A stretch of DNA of 64,000 nt from Isoetes taiwanensis (GCA_021234155.1 JAJEKV010000020.1:18591018-18655017); one strand, 5' to 3'. Counted from the first letter of the stretch, positions 1 to 11,316 are shown. Notes: generated from the letters alone by a model not told the origin. Made by a program: numbers and translations.

Positions 1-2097
1 AATATAATAAATTGCCCTCCTTCTTATATGAACGGAATGCTTCACGTTCTCTATCGGTGACGGGCTTCCCTACCCAAACTTTCCCAAATATTACGTAATT
101 GGGGATCTGTGGCCAAGGTCTGTTTCTATCCGCTTCCCAAACTCGCCGGTGAGTGTGGAAATGGCATTACAATGGGTGCGGGTTATGAAGGGATGACGTG
201 ACAAAGCATCCGCAAAACACATTGTGCTTTCCCGGCTTGTATACAATCCGAAGTCATATTCCTCGAGGAATTCCATCCATCTTCACGACCGGAGATTCAG
301 ATTGGTGGGTGGATAGATAGCGGAGACTCTCGATGATCCGTATCCAAATTGAAATCTTCTACCAAGAAGGTAGTGTCTCCAAATCTGGGAAAGCACGCAT
401 AACCGCTAGCAACTCGATCATGGGTAGGATATCGTTGCTCTGCATCGTTCATCTTCTTTGAATCGTAAGCAACAACTCTCCCCTCCTGCATTAAGACACC
501 ACCGTAGCTATCTTACTCGACGGTGGCTACCGATTTATCCTTTTAGGATCGGGCAAGGTAAGGAAGATGTGCAGATGTTAAAGCATCCTTGAGTTTCGAA
601 AGCCGACTTGGACTTTTGTTTTCCAATGTTCCATCCAATCCTTTACTTTCTCATGCCTTGTGAGATTAGTAAGAGGTGCGGCAATTGTTGCAAAATCCTT
701 AACAAATTTCCGATAATATCCGCGAGTCCCAAGAAACTCCAGGACCTCTCGAAACATTATTTGGAATGGGCCAATCCTTTATCGCTTCTATCTTAGCTGG
801 GTCAGTAGCAATTCCTTCTCTGACTGAGATAATATGCCCCAAATAGTCTACCCTCTGAGTGGCTTAACTTGCATTTAGAGAACTTGGCAAAGAGTGATGA
901 TGGCGCCTTAGCTTTTGCAAAGCTAATCAAGATGTTGTTCATGTTGCTGCAAGGTTTTACTATAGATGAGAATGTCATCAAAGAAAATGACAACAAAGTC
1001 ATCCAAGTATTGGCGAAGATGTCATTCATCAACCGCGATAAACGTTGGTGGGCGTTGGTCAATCCAAAAGGCATGATGTTGAATTCGTAATGCCCATATC
1101 CGTACGAAAAGCGGACTTATGGATGTCCTCTTCTTTAATCCTTATCCGATGGTACGGGGAGCTAAATCAATCTTTGAGAAATATTTTGCTCCTTGTAACT
1201 GGTCCATAAGATCATCTGCCCTAGGCAAAGCATAGCGATTCTTGATGGTATGCTTATTGAGTTGCCTATAATCAATACACATCCTTAAGGAGCCATCTTT
1301 CTTCTTGACAAAAGAATAGGAGCACCAAATGGTGAAACATCTTGGGCGAATAAACCCTACATTGGTAACTCTTGTAGTTGTTTCTTAAGCTCTCGCTAAC
1401 TCAGGAGGACTCATTCGGTACGGGGCTTTGCTGGTAGGCTTAGTACCCGGTTCAAGAGTTATCTCACATTCCACCCCTCTAAAAGGAGGAAGCTTGTGGA
1501 TCTCATCTGGAAAAAGATCGCTAAATTCTCGAAGAAGGGTAGCAATGTCCAGATGGTAAAGCGCCGACATTTTTGTCGCTTGTTTGGAGTCCGGACTCAA
1601 TGGAAGCAAGTTTAATGAGGCAAAGAAGTTCATTCTCGCGCATAGCTTTTCCTAGCTGCTTTTTCTTCGACATTGATTGCATGACGGAGTGTAATGAATC
1701 ACCTTTTTATCGTCACCGTGCTCCATTAGCGGCGTTGAAGGTGACCTCCGCTTCTCGCGCGGTCTATGTGGGCCCCGGCGACGCTAAAAACTCCATTCCC
1801 ACAATAAGATCATATTTGCCAATGTCCATTAACTTCGGCACCCAAGGCAACCGGGTGCTTTTGGCAACTGCATTTTAAAGGTTAATCTGGCGACCATGAG
1901 TGTGTGTCCGATCTTACCGCTAGCTAATGTGACCGGGCTTAGGTGGGATTTCAATGTTTCGGTGCAAGTACATCTGGTCATTCTAGGAGAAGCAAAATTA
2001 TGTGTACTACCCGTGTCCATCAAAATTATGAAGGGCTTTCTTGTCTACTTGGCCTATTGTAGAAATAATGAAGGTGACTTTCAGCGTTACTTTGTTT
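1..2097 (-). pseudogene. pol: pol (protease, RT, RNase H) of family A element, partial
   Basis: Order on the minus strand: aspartic protease with active-site DTG (MDTGSTHNFAS near 2020), the RT N-terminal region ([20 protein letters not shown], 1500-1430), RT core (MPFGLTNA near 1070; FFDD catalytic motif near 975-964, in a different frame), and RNase H ([15 protein letters not shown] near 490; DTDH near 345; ADALSRHP near 205). Compared with the plus-strand copy at 25099-27054 it has many short deletions and frameshifts. The integrase would lie left of position 1. Confidence 0.9.
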
Positions 2098-3401
2098 CTA
2101 TAGCGGCAAGAATATGAGACGCGCCATGAATGTACTTTCGGAGCCTCGTCTTCCCGCAGCAAGATTGGACTCCAAATCTTCCCAATCCAGGTCGGCCATG
2201 GCGGTTGAGCAAATCTGCGTGGCGTGCGGGCAGTGCATGAAGTGTCCAGGCCTCATGCACCTGTAGCATGCCTTATCCCGGCGGAGCTGTTCTCTGGCCT
2301 CTTTAGGAATGGACTGTAAGAGGCCCCGAATTTCCTTACCAGCATTGTTCTGCTTATCCGGCGTGCTAAAAGCAACTTTCTTCTCCTGGCGTCCATAAGA
2401 ATTGTGCTGAGAGGGCCCCGGACTTGGCGAACGGGGTTTGTAAGGTGTGGACGGCCGTGGCTGCGAGTAAGGAGCAGGTCGCGGATACTGGCTCCTTGGC
2501 GTGTCTTCCTCAAGGCTTAATGCCTTAGCTTCCGCCTCTGCTACTGACTTTGGGTCGATAGCCTTGACCATTCGTTTAATAGATGGGGCCAACCCTTCAA
2601 TGTAGCCCTCTACTGCTCTTTTCTCATTCATTCCTGGCACATACAACCTCAAACGCATGAATTCGTCAGTGTAGGCCTGCACGGACATGCCCTTCTGTTC
2701 CAACCTGTAGAAGGTCTGAATCTGTTGGCATTTGTGCGCGCGAGGCACGTAATGCGATTTAAAAGCCTTAGCAAACTTCCTGAACTTGCATCTGCTCCTA
2801 TCCAGGTGTTTAGCTCTGGCGTAACCCTTCCACCAAATCTGAGGCTCCGGTAAGGTTCGTGGTGGCGACCTTCCCTGTATCTTTCTCCGTCATTCCATAG
2901 GACTTCCGAATTCCTTCATTTTCGTCCAACCAAGATTCCGCATTCAAGCCTCCTCCGGATTTCCCATCAAACCGAGCCAACTTAGGTTCTTCCATATACT
3001 AGTGATAGTTTGTATCAACAGGTTTTTCGGTATTCCTTATCCTTACGCCTTGAATGGTCCTTTGTCGATGGCGAGGAACCCAAGAACCCGAAGTGGTTGA
3101 ATGTGAGGAAGCGGCGCTATCCTTAGAGGAACCGTTGCTGACGCTTAGCATGAGTCCTTCTCTGCATGCAGTGCGGGGCTAGCTCGGGAGGAGATGGTCA
3201 TTTGTGTGTGGACTCAATGGTCGCGGAGGTAATTCCGGTCCGTCCTCCGAAAGTATGTGGCGGTGGATTGGTATGCAACACATAAGCCTGTAACTCGCCG
3301 AGTTGCCTTTTCATTAACATCAATTCCTGTTCAGGGGTGAGCCTACTGGCGTTGGAGGGTGTTTGCCAAGCGGTACGCATAACCGGGCCTATAGGAATCA
3401 T
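2098..3401 (-). pseudogene. gag: gag of family A element
   Basis: The gag polyprotein packages element RNA into virus-like particles. The likely N-terminus is near 3401 (MIPIGPVMRT..., with a helical LTPEQELMLMKRQL). A broken middle carries EEPKLARFDGKSGG and AESWLDENEGI, typical of plant gypsy capsids. A 216-codon frame (2748-2098) contains RLEQKGMSVQAYTDEFMRL, the usual retrotransposon gag motif. It then has a Pro/Ser/Arg-rich linker and a zinc knuckle CYRCMRPGHFMHC, spaced C-x2-C-x4-H-x3-C, one residue short of the normal CCHC box. At least two frameshifts lie between 3200 and 2750. Confidence 0.85.
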
Positions 3402-3633
3402 TCATGAATATATAAGCAGATTTACATTAATGTACAATCCCTTTTTAATTTAATCGAAACAAAGTATATACAAACAGAAGACAATATTTGTATTTCATTC
3501 AAGTTGATTATAACAACGGGTTGATTGATACATGGATTGAGACAAAAGTAGGTATGATACAATGGGAACTTTTAAAGTTTTGCTTACACACAGCATAACC
3601 ACAACAATGAAAACACAACGGAAGAGACCAAGC

Positions 3634-3870
3634 CTAGGGGTTGGCGAAGGGGTACAGGATCGCGTAGCGGGTACTCTCCCGTACAGCTCGGACGAGTTTA
3701 TAGCGTGCCCAGGCTTGGACAATGATTGCTTGGTACTCCCATGTTGGGCTGATAATCAGAAGGTTAAAGAGCCTTCGCATCGCATAAAAGAGTTGCCAAA
3801 GATGGTGGTTGGCGTCCTCGAAGGCTTCGTGCACGGTCATATTCCAAGTGGTCCCAGTGCGACCGCGGGG
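3634..3870 (-). CDS. ORF-C, small unknown frame between ORF-B and gag
   Basis: About 78 open codons on the minus strand with protein-like composition, aromatic- and leucine-rich (segments NMTVHEAFEDANHHLWQLFY and WARYKLVRAVRESTRYAILY). The frame stays open upstream of the ATG at 3840. No family is recognised. It may be a remnant of the 3' part of the extra coding block of this element. The DNA between it and gag (3402-3633) and between it and ORF-B (3871-4371) shows only A/T-rich tracts and a TATATA run near 4340. Confidence 0.3.
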   Translation of the reverse strand, partial: PRGRTGTTWNMTVHEAFEDANHHLWQLFYAMRRLFNLLIISPTWEYQAIIVQAWARYKLVRAVRESTRYAILYPFANP

Positions 3871-4371
3871 GTCATTTTCAGATCCTCGAAAAGCTCGATC
3901 CCCCGAGGATGTTAACTATCTCCAGCCCTTTTTGTCGTGGTAGAGTTCCCCGGTGGCGGTGGTTCGGTTCCATAGCCTTCCTCCCACTCGGATATTCACC
4001 ATATCTCGCCGTCAGTAGTCCTGGTCTGGCGGCCCGGGATCGTCCCTCCTAACCATATCGGTGATTCTCTCCTCATATTCCCAAATGTTTTCCTCTGCAA
4101 CATAGTTGGAATAAATAGAGAACATTTTGTAATTCCATTATATTCTAAAGTTTTAATACTTTTGAAGAGGATGTCATAAAGAAAAAAAAACACACAATTC
4201 AATAATACTCCTCAAGAGAACTTTGTATTTAATAAGTAAATAAGGTACACCATTTGTCAATATGGTCCATTCAATTGCCAACCGAAAATCCCAGAACACA
4301 CATATATAGATATATAAGAAAAAAAACTAGCAAAACATATATATATATACATTTTTCATAGCAAAATTATA

Positions 4372-5811
4372 CTAGGAACTAGGCCCTGCCTCCTGATCCT
4401 TAGCCCTAGGAGGTGGTGGAGGCGGTCGGTGTCGCAGCAGAGTAACCCCAGGGTCCACTGTGGCAGCCGCAACGGATGCAACCTCTGGTGGATAGGCAAC
4501 GGCCAATGGGGCTGCCGTGAGGAGCTTCATACCCATCCAAGGCGCAATGTCCTGACCCAAGGCCGTTAGGGCAAGATCCCGTCGTACGAGTACATACGTA
4601 AACGTACGATAGGGAAGCTTCTTGTGGCCGGCCAGTGTAGAGAGTGCACGGAGGCCCCACCATGAAGCTTCAGCCTCTGGCGCTAGATCTCGGGCTATGA
4701 AGAGGACTTGTCCGTATTTGAAGGCCGACAAAAAGAAACGGGTAAGATGGTTACCCAGCACTTTCCCTTGCGAAGTCTCAGATGCTGCCACTTCTTTATC
4801 CAGGTCCATGGGGACTTCTTCCTCCTTGAGCTCTTGTTGCTCCTCCTTCTTGTGCACAAGGTTATGGTATAAGTCTTCACCCTCATCATCTGAGTCGGAG
4901 GGAACCTCCACCATATTAATGTTTGGGACGTGAGGTCCCATAGCCGTGAAGGCATCTGGTGCAGGTTGCGAAGCTGGTTCCTGCATCACGAAGTCACGAA
5001 GACGTAGTAGAGTCTCCGCCGGCTCTAGAGTCTCCTGACGGAACTGAAGGAGCTGGTGCACCTCCGGAGGAAGCTCGGTAGAAGTGAAGTCGATGAAATC
5101 ATCCATACAATACTCCGCAAGCTCGTAGAGTACATGGTCTTTGCGCTTGCGTCGAAATCCGGCCACCACGTGATACGTCCAGATAATATCATCCAAGAGA
5201 AGGTATTCCTGCCCCTGGTGATAAATAACTGGAAGGCCGTCTAACCCTGACAAGCCTATAGATGGGTCGCGGCGGTGGTAACTCCTCCGCTAGCTCTTTC
5301 CAGCGGGCAAAAGTAAGCCCATTCCGATATGCTTCGTCATCCCCTCCTCGGAGGATTCGGCAACTTGCCCTTCTCTCCCGGCAAGGTTTCATCCTCAACG
5401 TATTGGTCCATGAGGATGGCTAGATTTAAAGTAGCTTCCAGAGATCGCTGCCCCCGATCTTTGGACCAGCGGTAGATGTTTACCCCATCGGAGTTTCCCC
5501 TTGAGGGACATCATAAGCATGTGTGTCCCCGCCTAGCATCTGCCGAACTATCTCCCCGCTCAAATACGGTGGGGAGGATCCCTAGAGGAATACACACAGA
5601 GGAAGTATTTCCTCCATGTAAAGTCAAGGAAGCCGTGAGTCCGGAGATGCCGCTGCATGTTAACAAGGAGATCTATCGTTGGCATAGCAAAGGCTGCAAT
5701 GGGTCGAAGGGAACTGTGGATCCCATTTCTCTCCATCAAGGTACCGGGCGAAGCAACAAGGTCGGCGGCGAAATGGCGCTAGAAGGGAGGGAGAGGAAAA
5801 GAAGCGTTTAA
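4372..5811 (-). pseudogene. ORF-B, unknown protein; intact 293-codon C-terminal part at 4372-5253
   Basis: From 5253 to 4372 the frame is open for 293 codons. Upstream, coding-like sequence continues in other frames to about 5811 (blocks such as GDDEAYRNGLTFARWKELAE and TIDLLVNMQRHLRTHGFLDF), so the original protein was longer and is frameshifted near 5260 and several times further up. The intact part has an N-terminal helical region, an acidic centre (SDSDDEGEDLYHNL; KEEEVPMDLDKE), a second globular region and a proline-run tail (HRPPPPPPRAK). I recognise no known family. It lies between the histone-like frame and gag and is separated from the former by about 100 bp of A/T-rich DNA. It may be a second additional ORF of this retrotransposon. 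Confidence 0.5.
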
Positions 5812-5982
5812 AATAACTTACGGTCCCTTTTAAGCCCTCTTATTAAAGACGTCGGCATTTTTAATTTTAAAAAAAAAACATTAAAAAAAACATTAAACTT
5901 TTAATTCAAAATAAAAGCCTTTTTATTAATTATCACAAAAAATATGTACAAATGCGGATCCCTTAAAATAGGCTAAGGTTGC

Positions 5983-6300
5983 TCCCCGTATCCTACAGGC
6001 GAGGGCTAAATCCTTAGGCATTATGGTGACCCTCTTTGCGTGGATAGCGCAAAGGTTGGCATCACCAAAAAGTGCTACCAAGTAGGCCGGTGACCTCTTG
6101 GGCGCCAAAATTACAAAGGTGCGGAAGCGGAGATCGGTCTTAAATTGCTTGTGCGATCTCCGTACCCCTCCCTGAAAAAGCGACTTCGATCGGAAGGTCC
6201 GTGGACTTGAAATTTCGCGGATCTCCGCAATGCCCGCGATGCCGGCCGAAACGATGAGGCTTCGGCGCGGGCCCGAGGCCCGACGATGTTGGCACTGCGT
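5983..6300 (-). pseudogene. Histone H3-like sequence inside the retrotransposon, frame-broken
   Basis: The minus strand encodes recognisable histone H3 from the end of the tail (PTSSG...KPHR at about 6300-6251) through the histone fold to RIRG at 5983. The clearest blocks are FKTDLRF, AYLV, and [16 protein letters not shown] followed by LA-CRIRG, corresponding to alpha-1 through alpha-3 of H3. The stretch from KPHR to RIRG is about 280 nt, against 288 nt in a normal H3, so it is nearly full length. The reading frame changes several times between KPHR, EIRE, STDL, FQ, EIAQ and FKTD, so it cannot be translated now. Canonical features ([14 protein letters not shown], no loop-1 insertion) favour replicative H3 over CENH3. 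It sits between the PBS and gag of the family A element, with no intron visible. Confidence 0.85.
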
Positions 6301-6301
6301 C

Positions 6302-6619
6302 TTAGCCCGACAGAACCGGGGAGTTATCCACTCTCTCTGGCGCCTCCGGTCCGGAACTGGTCTTCTTCCCAAAAGCCCCGCCGGTCTTTAACTTATCCTT
6401 GTATTGACTGTAGGCCTTATGGGCAACTCCTTCCTTCGAGCTTAACGGTCGGATCGTGGGTTTTGGGTTCGAGCCACTCCCGGATGCACCTCCTCCCCTG
6501 TTGGTCCCGCTTGATCTTGTCGGGTCCCGCTCATCTTGCTCCAACTTCTCGCGCTCTTCCCGAGCTCTCCTTAGGTCTTCTTGGATCGAGCAAAGCTGGG
6601 CGCTGCGACGGCGTATCAT
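6302..6619 (-). pseudogene. Charged coil plus Lys/Gly/Ser-rich linker leading into H3-like frame
   Basis: A 105-codon frame. It starts with a probable coiled coil (segment SIQEDLRRAREEREKLEQDE), then a low-complexity Gly/Ser stretch and a basic tail with KTGGAFGKK. The basic part precedes, in a shifted frame, a PTSSG...KPHR motif that starts the histone-like region. It may be the decayed N-terminal part of the same product as the H3-like segment; histone H3 tails are likewise Lys/Thr/Gly-rich. The connection is inferred from order and spacing, not from an open frame. Confidence 0.4.
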
Positions 6620-6680
6620 TCGGGGCGATGGTACCTTTGTGGCCGCGGACCCATATCTATCCGAATAGTGGTCGGATAGT

Positions 6681-7262
6681 CTATGCTAATGTCGGGGATC
6701 TCTCCCCGGACAAAGCTGTTGGAACCCTCATGCCCGGTGGTATGGGGAACCTCAATGGCTCACGCCATCGATGGACGGCAAAGCCGCTCGAGGTATCTGC
6801 CATACTCCCTACCCCGGCCGCGGTGTCAGCCCGCTCAATCTCCCGGTGGTCGTCCTCCCTGGCAAAACCCCTAATACGGTCGGCCTCCGTCCTGACATCT
6901 TCCTCCTCCGTATGGCCTTCCTGTTCGGGAGGATAAAATTTGATGAGCATCATCACCATATCAGGTTGCTCAACAAGGGTATATGGGAGCTGGCGTAGGT
7001 TCAGCCGGATGAGGAATGGCTCTGAGAAGTGATAGACAGGATATGGAATCCTATCGTTGTTCTCAAACCTATTGACCAGCTCATCCAACAAGATGTCGAT
7101 GAGGGCTGGGTCAGTAGCCATGTGCTTAGCAATCATGGCGTAGATCTCCACGATGCTCATGGTGGTTGGATCTGGAGCGCTCTTGGTGATGGCCATAGGG
7201 AATAGTGAGGCGCTGGCAGCGAAGAGGATGGCAAAGGGGGCGCTAGGATGCACAAGGCACAA
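6681..7262 (-). CDS. ORF-A, unknown protein between primer site and gag
   Basis: An open frame of 193 codons; the natural start may be the internal ATG near residue 35 (MSIVEIYAMIAKHM). The first 100 residues look globular and helical, rich in I, L and D, followed by an acidic/arginine-rich segment (EEEDVRTEADRIRGFARED) and a Gly/Pro-rich tail. I recognise no domain. It is the first frame after the primer-binding site of the family A element and is followed, with frame breaks, by the coiled-coil and histone H3-like frames, so the three may once have been one reading frame. It could be a captured host segment or a family-specific additional ORF. No similarity to gag is visible. Confidence 0.45.
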   Translation of the reverse strand: MCLVHPSAPFAILFAASASLFPMAITKSAPDPTTMSIVEIYAMIAKHMATDPALIDILLDELVNRFENNDRIPYPVYHFSEPFLIRLNLRQLPYTLVEQPDMVMMLIKFYPPEQEGHTEEEDVRTEADRIRGFAREDDHREIERADTAAGVGSMADTSSGFAVHRWREPLRFPIPPGMRVPTALSGERSPTLA

Positions 7263-7918
7263 GGGCGCAGGATCAAGGTCCTGTCCGGGTGCGATGGCGG
7301 AGGGCGGCTCGGTTGGAGGCGAAGAAGCAAAAGCAAATGACGTAAAAATGGTTTGCTAAATGGCCAATTAACTTTTAAAATTTCAAAATTTTTCTTATTA
7401 ACTTCAAAATTTTATTATTAAAAAAAAAATTATCGGGGGAAATACGGCGCCACATACGATTCGAAGCCGATGGCATTATCACGGGTTTTACGCTTTCGGT
7501 GGGTGTCATCGAAATGCAAGCGCCGAAGTTGACTGGCGGGCCGCGTTGACTCGAAATCGATTGCGGGTCCCGACAAAGATTTCGGGCGCTTCTAACTTGA
7601 TCGCAGCGACAAAAAGCAAGCGGCGCTCGAATTCGTTTTGGGCTGCCCTTGACTATTTTTCGCTGGAGTTGATTTGTTTTAGGGTAATTCTGTCGCCCAA
7701 TCCAATGGAGCCATCATCTTTGTCATTTGGGTTACCCATCGCACCTCGCTAGGCCTCAATCCTGGCCCCTCCACTTCAAAGCTACAATTTCTTAACTTAA
7801 CCTAACACCAAACCAAACAACAAAGAGAACTAACGACACATTGACTTAGCCTCCTCCTAACTACCGTGCTACGAGTTAGTGTTTGGCCAGTGCTATGATT
7901 TCGAACAACCGAAATCAC

Positions 7919-7931
7919 GGCTCTGATACCA
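7919..7931 (-). other. Primer-binding site, initiator tRNA-Met
   Basis: One base after the LTR end, the minus strand reads TGGTATCAGAGCC. This is the complement of the 3' end of plant initiator tRNA-Met including CCA, the standard primer of many plant LTR retrotransposons. It fixes the orientation and the LTR boundary. Confidence 0.92.
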
Positions 7932-7932
7932 C

Positions 7933-9541
7933 TGTGACGCTCCCAGAATATATACGACCCTCGGACGTATACATACGGGGACTTTCCCCTCCCATGGCAA
8001 TCATCTCACCATGAGCAGGGCCCTCCGTCTATTTCGGGCCATCTATGAAATGAGGCCCGAAGAAGGACACGAAGGGGTCATTCGGCCCACGCCTTCAATG
8101 GGACTCCTACGTCGCGGAAGCATGAATACAAGGGTTAGCACACGCGAATAATATACATAAATAACCACCCACGAAGGGTGGCGATCCATCAATATACCAA
8201 CGGCATAGAATATGCATCTAATCCTAAGAAAACACCCAAACCCCGGGTTCTACCCCGCTCGGGACTCCCGTGGGGATCAACTCACTACCGAGCCTCAAGA
8301 GATCAGCGCATCGAAGTCTTGGCATGGCGTTGGCGGCATAGAACATTGGCTAGGGTTGTCCACTCCATCCGCCCCTCACTGTGCACACTTTGCGGATGGG
8401 TCAATTCATGCTATGGCTTTGCTATAGCCCGGGAGACATAAACTTCGGGGCATCACCCTCCGAGCCTACTCGAGGTTCATGGCCTTTGGTCCGATGAGGC
8501 AGCCCGTGGGGAAGCGTCCCCTTCGAGAATCCGCGGTGGTTCCATGGGTGAGCTAGAGAATACGTGCGCATCGGCCCCCCGCCAGGTACCCAACTTACTC
8601 ACCCTAAATCTACTCAAAGTGCAAGGTGCTCCATACGGATCACACCTTCCCACCCGAGGGTGTGTCGGACCCATACCCGCCCCCTCGTGACCCGGCTGCT
8701 CCGGGCCCTAGCCCAGGGAGTCTCGGGGAGCCTTGTATGCTCATGCAAGACCCCACCCCTCATGTCCCACTTGTGTTCCTTGTGCAGTGCTAAGCCCGAC
8801 CATAGCATCTAAGACCGGTGGGTTCTTGTCGCAGGCCGCAATTAATGGAACTATCTGGATGCTATCTAGGAGCATACTACAATACACGGTTGAGGCCTCT
8901 ACCCCCGTAATCCCCGTTTGAGTCAAATTAAACAAAGAGCTAACAATCCATCCTTTCGTAGTAAGAAACAGAATTGAATATAAAGAGAACTTGTTTGTAC
9001 AATCAAGGGTTAGTTTCTATGATTGATTCACAAAGAGAACAGAGAGAGACGGACACAACCAAGTGTTAACTAGAATTCACATAGCCACCTACCTGAATTC
9101 TGGCTGGACTCGTTTCCATGGGGCGCCTCCATCTTCTGGGAGTTGAGAATTCAGCTGGTACTTCACAGGAACGATTGTTAGGGTGATCTTCTGCAAGTGT
9201 CTGATGGCGCCCAGCTACTGGCCTTCCTTGGTCGATCTTCGGGAGTCAATCCCAGGGATAGGGGTCAAGTTGGCATCCAAACTTGGCAATCCCCATGCTC
9301 CCCACTCGATTGGGGCAGGTGGCGCCTTCCCAAATGGTAATTAGCCTAATTTCCTAGGTTATAGGTTATTATTGTTAATGTGTTAAATTAGCATAGCTAA
9401 TTTAATCCTTTTTTTTTAAGGTAACCCCCTAGGTTGCAATTAAGTTCCCATGCCCCCATGGTAGTGTACCTTTAGGGAGTGACGTGCTTGTATTTGTACG
9501 TGTCCCGTATAGTAGGCCGTATAAATACGTGGAACGTCACA
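7933..9541 (-). repeat. 5' LTR of the minus-strand family A element
   Basis: This 1,609-bp LTR begins TGTGACGTTCC (minus strand, from 9541) and ends with CGTCACA (at 7933), the expected TG...CA termini with a 7-bp inverted repeat TGTGACG/CGTCACA. Its ends and internal blocks, for example the CTAGGGGGTT segment and the CCATGGGAGGGGAAAGTCCCC segment, match the plus-strand LTR that ends at 37520. Short frames inside it (for example at 8.2-8.8 kb) are shadows, not genes. Confidence 0.9.
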
Positions 9542-10155
9542 AATGTCTTCACTTGGTTCTTCAACATAGCATCTTCTTTTTCTGCAATATGAATAAGATT
9601 TGATGGCACCTTGCCATGTTGCCATAGCAGGGCAACACTGCAGTTGAAGCGTTATTTGAAGACTTTGGATTTCCTTTTCTTTCACGCTGACGCAGTTTGC
9701 TGGAGTCAATTGCCCATGATCTTTTGGTATTGTAAAGATTGTCAATTCTTGACATGTAACTACGATTATATTTGAATACATATATTTTTCTTTGATATAC
9801 ATTATTTATCTCTTTATGAATGTGTACCCTGTTAAAGCTAAATATCATTGTAAAGAAATCATCCAGATAAAATGCAAATAGCCTTGCATAATGCCAAAAT
9901 TATGAAAAAAATGAGAAGAATGCTATTGAAAATGTGCTAAAGTCTAAATGGATAGCAGGACCACTTATGACAGATGAATAAAGATGGAGAAAGGATGCAC
10001 CTGTCATGGAAACACACAAATAAGTTAATCTTGACCTTTGCAACTCTGCCATGATGGTGAAGCTGAATTTGCAGAGTGCACATTTAGGAAAATAAAATGA
10101 GGAACACATGGCTAAATGGAGGGCAGGACCACAATGAGACAGATGAATGAGGATG
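9542..10155. other. Non-coding flank with a 55-bp imperfect repeat
   Basis: No gene is seen. A segment of about 55 bp (GCAGGACCAC...GACAGATGAAT...GATGGA) occurs at 9942-9996 and again, imperfectly, at 10112-10168. The sequence is otherwise AT-rich. Short minus-strand frames here have no protein character. Confidence 0.5.
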
Positions 10156-10260
10156 GAAGAAGGAAGGAAGGAAGGAAGGTACTTTTATCGTCCACGGAGA
10201 CCAATCGGTCTATGGGACCCAATACAAAAACGCAGCAAGCGGAAGGGTGCTCCTGCAAAT
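10156..10260 (-). mobile_element. LINE 3' end with (TTCC)n tail, minus strand
   Basis: On the minus strand the sequence GGGTCCCATAGACCGATTGG, followed by TCTCCGTGGACG, closely matches the LINE 3' end at 20250-20280. Here it is followed by a TTCC microsatellite instead of TATTC. It is a severely 5'-truncated insertion. The upstream extent of homology is uncertain. Confidence 0.65.
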
Positions 10261-10396
10261 GACACTTGGCAATTCATTAGTGAAAATCCTTGTCTTGGAG
10301 TTATTTGATAGTTCATCCTTCATCCTGGCTGACTGCGAACATAAACTCAATGAAAACATTAGTTCTAAACTCAAGACAAAGTGAAATTTAACCTAT

Positions 10397-11305
10397 CTAA
10401 TTGGTTGCTGCTTTAATGGTGACTCTATAAGCCCATAGACCATCCACCAGTTTGACATGCCAATCCTTTTGATTATCATCCACTGTTTTCTGCAAAATGC
10501 TTTTCAAAACTTTATTAGTAGCTTCTGCTTGACCATTACCTTGGGGATAGTAGGAGGAGCTCTTGGTATGTTTGACCTTAAGAATAGTCAACAAATTAGT
10601 AATAACTTCATTCACAAAGGGAGTACCTCTATCAGAATGCAATTGTAGAGGAATGCCAAACCGTGCACAAATATATTCATGTAAAAACTTTGTTGTTGTA
10701 ATAGCATTAGCCTGTCTTAAAGGAATTGCTTCTGCCCACTTGGTAAAATAATCTGTAGCTACAATAATGTGCTGATGTTGTCCTGCAGAAGGGGGGTTAA
10801 TAGGGCCAACATAATCCAGTCCCCATATTTGGAAGGGTCCTGGAGAAATGATAGGATTTAATGCAGCTGGGAGGAGGATCCTTTTGCCAAATATTTGACA
10901 CTTATGGCAAGATTTTATAGCAGTATAACAATCTTTAAATATTGTAGGCCAATAATAACCTGACCTGAGAATTTTCTTGGCAGTAGTATCTCCAACAAAA
11001 TGGCCTCCACATATTCCTTCATGCATTTCTCCGATGATCAGAGCGGATTCTTCTTCATTGACACACCTCAGTAATAGTCCATCCCTGTTGACTTTACATA
11101 AAACATCATGAATCATTTTAAATTGCCTACATTTTTCTTTAAATCTCCTTTGCTGGTTCGAAGTCAGTCCTGAGGGCATCTCCTTGAATTGTAGAAAATT
11201 TTTTATAGGTAGCTGCCAATCCTGTTGATTCTGCTTTTCATCTTCTTCCTGTAAATAAGCTAAGGCATCCACAAAGTCAACAACCTCTACTGCATCCTCA
11301 TGATC
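10397..11305 (-). pseudogene. Integrase fragment of gypsy family B, minus strand
   Basis: One open frame carries an integrase that inserts element cDNA into chromosomes. The zinc domain HHCC is visible (MHEGICGGHFVGDTTAKKI, then SCHKCQIFGK). The catalytic core follows with D (GLDYVGP), D (HSDRGTPF) and E (GNGQAEATNKV), spaced as usual. The frame ends at AATN near 10397 without the C-terminal domain. The end of RNase H lies upstream, joined near 11305 to unrelated sequence. Residues of the active site are intact, but the element is truncated on both sides, with no LTR found. The same family is present in plus orientation at 14.6-16.7 kb. Confidence 0.88.
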
Positions 11306-11316
11306 AAGGAAAATGT

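Larger units (their letters stand above)
1..9541 (-). mobile_element. Ty3/gypsy element, family A, minus strand, 3' part outside window
   Basis: Read on the minus strand the order is LTR (9541-7933), primer-binding site (7931-7919), a 4.5 kb block of extra open frames, gag (about 3401-2100), and protease, reverse transcriptase and RNase H (2100-1). The 3' end of pol and the second LTR lie beyond the left edge. The same family recurs at 24242-37520, with matching LTR ends and pol sequence. Coding frames are interrupted by many small indels, so this copy is a dead relic. The coding block looks more GC-rich than the AT-rich DNA to its right. PR-RT-RH order with a CCHC gag identifies Ty3/gypsy rather than Ty1/copia; integrase is outside the window. 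Confidence 0.9.

Noticed and set aside
5983-6300. CENH3 (centromeric H3) interpretation of the H3-like frame
   Set aside because: The core keeps canonical [14 protein letters not shown] and lacks a longer loop 1; it is closer to ordinary H3.
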